Origin: JABMMZ01 sp044341025
Lineage (GTDB): Bacteria; Bacteroidota; Bacteroidia; NS11-12g; UBA955
Length of the DNA: 64,000 bases
Assembly: GCA_044341025.1 (NCBI GenBank)
Contig: JBIISM010000008.1
Location: forward strand, 44,374-108,373
Direction: 5' to 3'
Below, one piece after another: positions 7,843 to 15,081 of the stretch. The position numbers and the translations under genes were made by a program. The notes under the pieces were generated by a model that saw nothing but the letters and a program-made list of their open reading frames with translations, ran no database searches and was not told the DNA's origin. Within the stretch, counting starts at the first letter, position 1, and each line of letters begins with the position of its first letter.

Positions 7843-10288
7843 TGAGGCTATCTATTTTTTCTTTTAGAAGGATAGAATGCGGATGTGAAATGCCAAGGGT
7901 ATTTAAAAATATTGTATATGATTTGATGTAAAATATTTTTGCTTGTGAATAATCCTTTAGAGCTTTATAAACGTTCCCTAGGTTGTTGTAAGACGTGGCG
8001 GTTGAGGGATGTTGATCTCCCATTAATTCTATATCAATTGAAAGAGATTTTTCATAATATTCGATGGATTTAAAGTAGTCTCCTTTTTTTTCAAATACTG
8101 AAGCAAGATGATTATAAGTAATACCTGCTGAATAATTTGATAAACCATGGTTTTTCAGATCAATTACCAGTGATTTTTTGTGAAACTCTATAGCTTTTTC
8201 ATAATCTCCTTTTTCAGATAAAGCAACTCCAAGATCATTGTATATATTACTAGTAATTGAATGTTGAGCTCCATGGATGTTTAAACTAATAGAAAGCGCT
8301 TTCTCGTGGTATTCAATTGCCTTATCAAAGTCACCAATTTCTAACCAGGATAAACCAAGACTATTAATAGTTGTGCATGCATTTGGATGTAATTCCCCAT
8401 GGATTTCTAAAATTATTTCAAAGGCCTTTCCATAGTACTCTACTGCTTTGTCAAATTTGCCTTTCTCATACCATAAGTTGCCAATGCTATTAAATGCAGT
8501 TCCAATTGATGGATGTCTGTTCCCTAGGACGACAAGTTTTATAGCCAAAGACTTTTCAAGGTAATCAATTGCTTTATTATAGTCTCCTTGAGCAGTGTAA
8601 GCAACTCCAAGATTGTTATAATAGGTTCCTATTGTATCATGTTGTTCAGCTAAAAAGTTTAAATTAATATCAACTGCTTTTTCGTGGAATTCAATTGCTT
8701 TATCCAATTCACCTTCTTTATACCAAAAAAGACCAATATTATTGTAAGATTTGGCTACGGAGGGATGTTGCTCACCATGAAAATTTATAAAAATATGAAG
8801 CGATTTTTCAAGATAATCTAATGCAATTTTGGGTGAATCTCCTTTTTCTGTCCATGTCAACCCCAATAGATTATAGGATTTACCAGTTTCAGGGTGCTGA
8901 GGTCCCCAAAAATTTAAAATGATAGCAAGTGACTTCTCATAGCACACAATCGCATTATTTAAATTCCCTTTAGCTTTCCAAACAGATCCAATACCTATAT
9001 ATGCCCTGCTTGAATATGGATGAAGTTCGCCATTTACTTTTAGACTAATACTTAAAGATTTTTCAAAGAATTCTATTGATTTTTCAAGTTCTCCTTTTGA
9101 TAAATAAACGTTACCAAAGCTATTATATGTTGTTGCAGTATATGGATGTTGTTTTCCATTCGTTTTTAAATTTATGAAAAGTGCTTTTTTGAAATATTCA
9201 ATGGCTTTATCATAATCACCTTTCTTTGCCCAAGTATTTCCAATATTATTAAAGGAATTGGCAATAGATGGATGAAGGTCTCCCAAAATATTTAAACGGA
9301 TTTCTAATGATTTATCAAAGTTTTCAAACGCTTTATCATAGTCTGCTTTTTCAGACCATACTACACCTAGTTTATTATATACGTTGCAAATTAAGTTATG
9401 TTTTTCTACTTTTGTTTTTATCCCGAATGTTATTGCTTTCTCATAATATTCTATTGTCTTGTCATAATTTCCAATAATATAATATGACGAGCCAAGAGTA
9501 TCATAAAATGAACTAACTTCATTACTTACCTTATTAAACTTTAATGATGAAATTTTTTCTAGTTTTTCACTCCGCTTTTTTTCGGATATATATTCTATTG
9601 ATTGTATATAAAGTATTGCTTTTTTTAAATTATCTGGAATTACAATTTCATTTATGTGACGGTAAAGGATAGCTATAAATTCATTTTTTTGCACTTCCTC
9701 TAAGTATGCGATTGCTTTGTTTATTAAATCAATGTCATTGTCTGTTGGATTTGATAGAAGTTCATTTAATACCCTATTGATTTGGTCGCTATATGCTTTT
9801 TCCTGTTCTCGCTCAATATTAAATTGGGCTTTTAAATTTAAGAATGAATGTGCTAAAGGAATAATGCAAACATTTGTAAATATAGCGCCTTCATCAATCA
9901 ACCGCATCATCCTAGAAAAATCATCGTTCATGACATCTCTGATCAAACACTGTTCTACACCTTCTTTTGCGCCATTAAGCTTGTTCTCTTCAACTATTTG
10001 TTTTAAAGCCTCAGCTTGAAGCCCTTTGGTTCGCGTGTAAATAACCTCACCCAATATATAATGAAAATAGCCTTCCACAGTAAAACCCACATACAACTTT
10101 TCTTCTTTAACCGATTCTGTCAAAACTCCTTCTAATATCAATTGCTGATAAGGGGAGTCTATCTGTATAGACTTTACAAAATCTCCAATATGCTCATCGT
10201 CGAACAGCAAATCCACGGGTAAGATGTGTTGCTCAAGTTTGAGCATGAGTTCGGCAAGGCGAAAGAGCAATTTATGGTTGTCTGTCAT
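7832..10288 (-). CDS. TPR sensor-like protein 1 of the split STAND operon
   Basis: 818 residues. The N-terminal module (1-120) has LLFRLAELM, VDLLFDDEHIGDFVKS, ILEGVLTESV and VGFTVEGYFHYILGEVI. The last part resembles the y-x-F-t-h-x-x-x-x-E-Y-l-x-a ending of STAND winged-helix domains. A helical linker runs to about 255. Thirteen consecutive 42-residue TPRs of kinesin-light-chain type fill the rest, most ending G-x-x-H-P. The ATG (10288-10286) is in the same frame as the upstream NTPase gene, with TAG CCT CAG between them, so only one amber codon separates the two proteins. The product is cytosolic. Inferred role: ligand-sensing arm completing the STAND NTPase. KLC-type TPR arrays are also common in unrelated bacterial scaffolds, so a non-defence role is possible. 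Confidence 0.8.
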   Translation of the reverse strand: MTDNHKLLFRLAELMLKLEQHILPVDLLFDDEHIGDFVKSIQIDSPYQQLILEGVLTESVKEEKLYVGFTVEGYFHYILGEVIYTRTKGLQAEALKQIVEENKLNGAKEGVEQCLIRDVMNDDFSRMMRLIDEGAIFTNVCIIPLAHSFLNLKAQFNIEREQEKAYSDQINRVLNELLSNPTDNDIDLINKAIAYLEEVQKNEFIAILYRHINEIVIPDNLKKAILYIQSIEYISEKKRSEKLEKISSLKFNKVSNEVSSFYDTLGSSYYIIGNYDKTIEYYEKAITFGIKTKVEKHNLICNVYNKLGVVWSEKADYDKAFENFDKSLEIRLNILGDLHPSIANSFNNIGNTWAKKGDYDKAIEYFKKALFINLKTNGKQHPYTATTYNSFGNVYLSKGELEKSIEFFEKSLSISLKVNGELHPYSSRAYIGIGSVWKAKGNLNNAIVCYEKSLAIILNFWGPQHPETGKSYNLLGLTWTEKGDSPKIALDYLEKSLHIFINFHGEQHPSVAKSYNNIGLFWYKEGELDKAIEFHEKAVDINLNFLAEQHDTIGTYYNNLGVAYTAQGDYNKAIDYLEKSLAIKLVVLGNRHPSIGTAFNSIGNLWYEKGKFDKAVEYYGKAFEIILEIHGELHPNACTTINSLGLSWLEIGDFDKAIEYHEKALSISLNIHGAQHSITSNIYNDLGVALSEKGDYEKAIEFHKKSLVIDLKNHGLSNYSAGITYNHLASVFEKKGDYFKSIEYYEKSLSIDIELMGDQHPSTATSYNNLGNVYKALKDYSQAKIFYIKSYTIFLNTLGISHPHSILLKEKIDSLNDL
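10062..10288 (-). repeat. 227-bp shared 5' module, copy 1
   Basis: Start of the first TPR gene and the most diverged of the three colinear copies. It follows the NTPase gene, so it may be the original module from which the downstream two were duplicated. Confidence 0.85.
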
Positions 10289-10297
10289 CTGAGGCTA
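10286..10297 (-). other. In-frame amber codon between NTPase and first TPR gene
   Basis: On the minus strand the junction reads CAA TAG CCT CAG ATG, with the TAG (10297-10295) and the next ATG (10288-10286) in one frame. If the TAG were read through, the product would be a single HEPN-HEPN-NACHT-TPR chain of about 1640 residues. This may be a split gene, a nonsense mutation or a leaky stop; the sequence alone cannot tell. Confidence 0.85.
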
Positions 10298-12754
10298 TTG
10301 TGAAATCAATTTCTCATGGTACAAAGACCAAATACTGATAAATCCACCGCGGCTCTTTGGCAAGCCTTTGCCGTTGTTTAATTCGAGGAATAAACGCAGC
10401 AACAATGGGTTGTCTAATTGGTCGCTTAAAGAACGGTCGTGGTAGGTTAGTTCTTCATAAGAAAAATTAGGTTTGCGTCTCACCTTATCCTGCTTATCAT
10501 TTACATACTTGTTCCATGCCCCTTCTACCTCCACTTTGTTTAGCGGCTTTAACCAATAGCATGATTGTGCAATAATATTATCATCTGCATTGTTCTCCTT
10601 TGCATCGCTGTATATAATCGACTCGTATTTGTCATCGGCTTGTGGCAATTCACTTTTGGTATTTACCCTCCAGCTTAATACAATTTTAATGTGGCCACCT
10701 TTGTAGGTTTCTAAAAATTGAATGATTGAATCGAAAAGCTTTTTAGAATCAGAATTTTCATTCGCCCCATCAATTAAAATAATCAAAGGATTCTCTTGTT
10801 CATAGCGAACAAAATCTGCCTCTTCAAAAGAGCTGTCTGAGGTCAAGTTTAGGCGGTAACACAACTCTTCCCAAATATCTGGCGTTCTGAAGCGATTGCC
10901 CCTTAGTAAAATTGTGTCCAAACCACGTTCTTGATACTGTCTATTCATTTCAACCAGAAGGTTGGTTTTGCCACTTCCTGCTTCTGCAGAAAGAAAGAAT
11001 AAACCAGCCCTTGCACCAATCCAAGACCTGAGGGCAACTTCTGCATCTTGTCTTTCTTGGTAAATGCCTTTAATGGTCTTTTTTTCACTTAAAAGGGATT
11101 GTATTGTTGCTTCATTGTTCTCTTTCAGTAAGGCCTTCCAATGGCTTTCATCCAAATCTTTCATGGCCACAGGCTCTTGCTTTTCTTTTTCCCTAATCAT
11201 TAAGTTTAGCTGTTCCAAAACTTTTTCATTGTTGGTTTCGCCATGAACACTTTCCGGACTAAAGAAAACAATTCGACTTCCTGTGTTTTGCTCATACACC
11301 ATTAATTTGGCGCGGTCTGAAACTTCTTTAATGAAATACTCACCTGGCAATATAAAAAATGGAACAATGCTTAATTCTTGGTTGTCTGAATTCAATATTG
11401 CGACATTGGATTTCAATTTTTGCCTAAGATTAATTTGTGTAATTTCATCCCCCATTAAGCGCCAAGCTATTGTTTTGTCGCTGCTCACAATGGTATAGTT
11501 TTTACAAAAATCCATTTTCAATAAAAGGTCTTTTAACAACTGGAAGTTAACATTCCAAAGAACATTCGATTGGCTATTCGAGGGAACTGTTCCATGCCCT
11601 AAGTAGTGGTTGCGAAAATTAATAAGTTTGCCGATAGAGGTTTCTCCATTTTCAGCATAAGGCATCGTTTCTACTTCGTTGTAGTAATTTGGTAATTCCT
11701 TTATAAACCAAGTGTGTTCATGCTCATTTAGGGCCTGAATTGCACTCCGCATAAAGGCATTCCAATGGCCAAATTGAGGACGGTAAAGAAAGCTTTTAAA
11801 TGCGCGGTTGATTTCGCCAATTTTCAAGTTGCTGTTAAAGTATTCTGAGGCGGTAAGAAGGCCTAAATATTTTAAGTAGTTTAATAAGACCTCTTTTAAC
11901 AAGTGAAGTCGCTTAAACCCATCTTCTTCTTCGATGGCGCGTTTGTATGGATGTGCCAAAAAATAAGGGTAGCTGCTAATAATCTTCTCATCATTTGAAT
12001 CAATGATAATCTTTGTGCTTGCCTCAAGTGAATCTTCTATACTTACTTTGTCAATTGATAGTTGTGTTTTGGATTCAAAAGCAAATAGCTGATTCTTGAA
12101 ACTTAAAACAATTGAACCACTGCAAATCTTATCCTGGCCATGTATGCTTTGATTGTTGGATGAGTTAATAAAAATTAGTTCAGAAAGGGTATCTAACGAT
12201 TCGATAAATTCATTTAAAATAGGCTCATAAGTTTCAAAAATTTTCTTACTTTCAATTTCAGAGTAAACCGTTCCATGGCCTACATATTTATTTCTAAAAT
12301 TGATTAAAAGCTCAACAGGGGTATTGTTAACCTCAAGCAATTGCTTCTTGCCTTTGCTGTCAATTACAGTGTTTTTAACTGTCATCCTTTTTATAGGATC
12401 TTGTTTTTTGGACTTTATTGATACGCCAAAAAAACTTGCCAATTCTGGGGATAGCAATTCAGAATTGTGTGCATCTAATTCTTGTGTTATTTTTACAATG
12501 GTAGAAGTCCATAATCCATGGCTGTCTTTTAGCAATAGAGAATCAATGGATTGTTGCAAGGAATCGTTGATTGCTTGTTCTTTCTCTGCAATGGCAATTA
12601 GTGCATAGCCATACAACCTAAAGCATCCTAAAAGCACATCAGAAATTAGATGCAGTTTTTTAAAGCAATGGCTTGTGTTGTATAATTTATATAAAGGCAG
12701 TGAAATTTGGACTGGAATCTGTTCTAAATTCTTGTGTAATGCAGTTGTGTTCAA
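10295..12754 (-). CDS. HEPN-HEPN-NACHT (STAND-type) NTPase
   Basis: 819 residues, TTG start (in-frame stop upstream, no ATG between). Two homologous helical units occupy about 31-195 and 279-415. Each begins F-K-(K/R)-L-H-L-(I/L), has a G-x-W segment in the middle, and ends with LINFRN-x-Y-x-GHGT. The R154/H160 and R381/H387 pairs fit the R-x4-6-H signature of HEPN RNase domains. An NTPase follows: Walker A AEAGSGKT (590-597), Walker B LIILIDGANE (657-666) in the NACHT style, and NPLLLRLF (782-789), typical of the NACHT helical region. The chain then stops where a winged helix would be expected; that segment seems to be supplied by the downstream TPR genes. HEPN plus NACHT is known from bacterial conflict systems, where nucleotide-driven assembly activates RNA cleavage. 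That activity is inferred here. First gene of the operon. Confidence 0.8.
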   Translation of the reverse strand: MNTTALHKNLEQIPVQISLPLYKLYNTSHCFKKLHLISDVLLGCFRLYGYALIAIAEKEQAINDSLQQSIDSLLLKDSHGLWTSTIVKITQELDAHNSELLSPELASFFGVSIKSKKQDPIKRMTVKNTVIDSKGKKQLLEVNNTPVELLINFRNKYVGHGTVYSEIESKKIFETYEPILNEFIESLDTLSELIFINSSNNQSIHGQDKICSGSIVLSFKNQLFAFESKTQLSIDKVSIEDSLEASTKIIIDSNDEKIISSYPYFLAHPYKRAIEEEDGFKRLHLLKEVLLNYLKYLGLLTASEYFNSNLKIGEINRAFKSFLYRPQFGHWNAFMRSAIQALNEHEHTWFIKELPNYYNEVETMPYAENGETSIGKLINFRNHYLGHGTVPSNSQSNVLWNVNFQLLKDLLLKMDFCKNYTIVSSDKTIAWRLMGDEITQINLRQKLKSNVAILNSDNQELSIVPFFILPGEYFIKEVSDRAKLMVYEQNTGSRIVFFSPESVHGETNNEKVLEQLNLMIREKEKQEPVAMKDLDESHWKALLKENNEATIQSLLSEKKTIKGIYQERQDAEVALRSWIGARAGLFFLSAEAGSGKTNLLVEMNRQYQERGLDTILLRGNRFRTPDIWEELCYRLNLTSDSSFEEADFVRYEQENPLIILIDGANENSDSKKLFDSIIQFLETYKGGHIKIVLSWRVNTKSELPQADDKYESIIYSDAKENNADDNIIAQSCYWLKPLNKVEVEGAWNKYVNDKQDKVRRKPNFSYEELTYHDRSLSDQLDNPLLLRLFLELNNGKGLPKSRGGFISIWSLYHEKLISQ

Positions 12755-12863
12755 ATTATTGATGGTGTTTAGGAATTTGATTTTGATTTAGCAAACATGC
12801 TTGTATATGTTTTTGTGAATTTTAATTTTTATAGTATTACCCATGTTCATCTATTATTATATA

Positions 12864-12893
12864 CAAATATAATTTTATAATTAACACAGACAA
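12864..12893 (-). promoter_or_regulatory. Candidate Bacteroidota-type promoter for the NACHT-TPR operon
   Basis: On the minus strand, TTG (12893-12891) is followed after 19 bp by TATATTTG (12871-12864), matching the Bacteroidota -33 TTG and -7 TAnnTTTG pattern. Transcription would start about 100 bp before the NTPase gene. Short motifs like these occur by chance in AT-rich DNA. Confidence 0.4.
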
Positions 12894-12913
12894 TAAAATT
12901 CCATGAATCTACG

Positions 12914-12936
12914 ACTTCCCTTTATCAAGGGGAAGT
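12914..12936. repeat. Imperfect inverted repeat
   Basis: ACTTCCC and GGGAAGT arms around a short centre, with one extra G in one arm. It is a small hairpin in the intergenic region, upstream of the candidate operon promoter. It could be an operator or a terminator remnant; no T-run follows in either direction. Confidence 0.3.
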
Positions 12937-13166
12937 TAATTGGGTTAAATGGGAGAAAATGAGCAAAAAGAAAGATTTTTTTTGTGGTAATTCATTATAA
13001 ATTTATTTTCATTTAACGGTCTGAATGGATAAAATCAATTATATTGTAATCGAATTCAATCCATTGCAGCTTTTACGATTTCAATGTTAAAAATTGAAGT
13101 TAAATGATTGAATAAACTAAATGTGTTTTTGGACAGAATATAAAAACAGTTGAAAGAAAAATTACC

Positions 13167-13556
13167 TCACATCAAATAATAAAAAAACCAATTGATCTGC
13201 ACCCTTGTTAATCCATCTGCTTTTGCGATTAAACGGTTGGATTGATCGTATATATTTTTGCCATCAAGTTTGCCTAAAAGCCGATTGGAGGCATCGTAAA
13301 AGTAATTTCCATCAACCTTGCCTATCATGCGGTTGGAGGCGTCGTAGAAATAATTTCCATCCACTTTACCGAGCAATCGATTAGAGTTGTCGTATAAATA
13401 TTTTCCATCTGATTTTCCAATGAGTCGGTTCGATGCATCGTAAAAGTAATTGCCACTTGTTTTGCCAATAAGTCTGTTTGAGTTGTCGTAAAGATATTGG
13501 GCATTTAGAAGTCCTGAATAGAACAATGCTGTAATTGTTATGAGGATTGTTCTCAT
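13167..13556 (-). CDS. Small secreted protein with six 16-residue YD-x-SNRL repeats
   Basis: 129 residues. It has an N-terminal signal peptide (about 20 residues ending LLNAQ), then six near-identical 16-residue units from residue 21 to 116 of the form Y-(L/F)-YD-(N/A)-SNR-(L/M)-(I/L)-GK-x-DG-(N/K), then a short aromatic tail (WFFYYLM). The units resemble beta-hairpin repeats of the YD/RHS or WG kind, but there is no RHS core or toxin tip, and I do not recognise a named family. It is probably exported to the periplasm or cell surface and forms a short beta-solenoid. The ligand is unknown. It stands alone, facing away from the HEVLH-VWA gene. Confidence 0.6.
   Translation of the reverse strand: MRTILITITALFYSGLLNAQYLYDNSNRLIGKTSGNYFYDASNRLIGKSDGKYLYDNSNRLLGKVDGNYFYDASNRMIGKVDGNYFYDASNRLLGKLDGKNIYDQSNRLIAKADGLTRVQINWFFYYLM
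13209..13496 (-). repeat. Six tandem 48-bp coding repeats
   Basis: DNA of the six 16-residue units in the small secreted protein. Adjacent units are similar enough for slippage or unequal recombination to change copy number. Confidence 0.75.
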
Positions 13557-13580
13557 TGCTTTTTTGAAGTAGGGTTAATA

Positions 13581-13588
13581 CAAAAATA
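13581..13588 (-). promoter_or_regulatory. Candidate -7 element for the repeat protein gene
   Basis: TATTTTTG on the minus strand, about 25 bp before the ATG at 13556, fits TAnnTTTG. No good -33 TTG is seen at the usual spacing. Confidence 0.25.
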
Positions 13589-13701
13589 AGTTTCCTTGGT
13601 GGTAAAGTTTTTTTTATTTTTAATATTTAATACCAAGCCTGAAGATTTAGAACTAATATTTTAAATTATATTGCAGTCCCCAAAAACAGAAGCAAATTCC
13701 A

Positions 13702-15081
13702 TTGGCTAAATCAACTTTAAATATCGAAGACGAGGTGTCGCGTTGCGTGAACCAGCTCTTGCTGTATGAGCCATTTTATGCCCATGTTTTGGCCGGAACG
13801 GTGCGTGTAATTACAGCAGAAGTTCAAACGGCTGCGGTGGGTTTTAGAAACGAGCTCATTATGCTGATGGTGAATGAGGACTTCTTCTTAAAGGATTTAA
13901 GGTCGGCATCCCAGCGCACGGCGGTTTTGAAACACGAGGTTTTGCATTTGGTGTTTAGGCATTTATTTAGAGATAAAATAAAAGAAGATCCAGAACTCTT
14001 TAATATTGCCGCAGACATTGTGGTTAACCAATACATTGGCCAATGGGAATTGCCAAACACCGCTGTTACCATTAAACGTTTTCCGGATTTAAATTTAAAA
14101 ACGGAGCGAAGCCTCGAATATTACTACAATATCTTATCACAACTGCAAGAATCCATTGATCAGTCTAAATCGGAACAAGAATCAGGGTCGGATGCGGGTG
14201 GAAATGTTAAGGGGAAAACGGATGGATCTAATGGCAATAAACCAAAAGAAAAGCAAACCAAAAAACCCCTGCATGAAGAGTCTCCCATTAGTGCAAAGGC
14301 CTTAGAGCAAATATATGGACAGATAAGACACAGCGACCATTCAAAATGGGTGCTCAAAGATGGTGGAAATGCCAGCACGGCCGATGGCAAGCTCATAGCT
14401 TCTAACCGCATTTCTGGTATTGAGTCTAGCGTCGGCAAACAATTAATGGATGCCCTTCAACGCACGGCATCGAAACACTATGGCACCATGCCGGCAGGGG
14501 TTATAACCCAATTGGATGCTATCCGCGATTCTATGAAACCAAAATTGGATTGGAAGCGGGTATTAAAGTTGTTTTCAAGTGCCAGTGGCAGAACAGAAAT
14601 ATACCACAGCATGAAGCGCATCAGCAAGCGCTATGGAACCCGACCAGGTATACGCATTAAACAGTTTAAAAAAATAGTTGTGGTGATTGATACTTCAGGC
14701 TCAATTGATGAACATACCTTGAATATATTTTTTGCAGAAATAGAGGCCATTCGCAGAACCGGGGCTGATGTGTCTGTGATAGAATGTGATGCGGCTGTTG
14801 GGAATGTGTATGCCTTTAAAAAGAATGTAACACCAAAACTTACAGGCGGTGGCGGAACGAATTACGACCCAGCTTTTGAATACATCAATGCAAATCGAAA
14901 TTTAAGGATTGATGCCTGTGTGTATTTAACGGATGGGTATGCGCCAGAGCCTCAAGTGAAGCCAAGATGCAAACTCTTGTACGTCATTACCCCTGAAGGA
15001 AAATTAGGGCCTCACCTTAAATTTGGTAAGGCCATTAAAATTAATCAATCCAATTATCCGAGAAAAATTGATAAGAACTAA
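13702..15081 (+). CDS. Putative metallopeptidase-like / VWA protein (DUF2201 type)
   Basis: 459 residues, TTG start (no earlier ATG). The N-terminal DUF2201-like domain carries a zinc-protease-like motif HEVLH (78-82) followed by NIAADIVVNQ (101-110), where the Asp is a possible third ligand. A charged, low-complexity linker (about 150-200) leads to a C-terminal VWA-like domain with the MIDAS motif DTSGS (330-334), then TGGGGTNYDPAF and LTDGYAPEP. This family is typically encoded with a MoxR-like AAA+ ATPase, and one is present 4.3 kb away on the other strand. The 3' end overlaps the convergent LRR gene by 41 bp. Whether the HEVLH site is an active protease is unknown for the family. A cytosolic partner or substrate adaptor of the ATPase is the likely role. 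Confidence 0.85.
   Translation: MAKSTLNIEDEVSRCVNQLLLYEPFYAHVLAGTVRVITAEVQTAAVGFRNELIMLMVNEDFFLKDLRSASQRTAVLKHEVLHLVFRHLFRDKIKEDPELFNIAADIVVNQYIGQWELPNTAVTIKRFPDLNLKTERSLEYYYNILSQLQESIDQSKSEQESGSDAGGNVKGKTDGSNGNKPKEKQTKKPLHEESPISAKALEQIYGQIRHSDHSKWVLKDGGNASTADGKLIASNRISGIESSVGKQLMDALQRTASKHYGTMPAGVITQLDAIRDSMKPKLDWKRVLKLFSSASGRTEIYHSMKRISKRYGTRPGIRIKQFKKIVVVIDTSGSIDEHTLNIFFAEIEAIRRTGADVSVIECDAAVGNVYAFKKNVTPKLTGGGGTNYDPAFEYINANRNLRIDACVYLTDGYAPEPQVKPRCKLLYVITPEGKLGPHLKFGKAIKINQSNYPRKIDKN

Larger units (their letters stand above)
12755..13166. other. AT-rich intergenic region upstream of the NTPase operon
   Basis: 412 bp without a convincing gene. It holds a candidate minus-strand promoter (12864-12893) and a short imperfect hairpin (12914-12936). 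The rest is A/T-rich with no clear structure, and both flanking genes are on the minus strand. Confidence 0.7.

Noticed and set aside
4437..10288. Kinesin-light-chain-like TPR genes as eukaryotic contamination
   Set aside because: KLC-type TPRs are common in bacteria, and these genes are in a tight bacterial operon with an NTPase and without introns.
13209..13496. 48-bp repeats as a CRISPR or intergenic satellite
   Set aside because: The units are contiguous, in frame and encode a secreted repeat protein, with no spacers.
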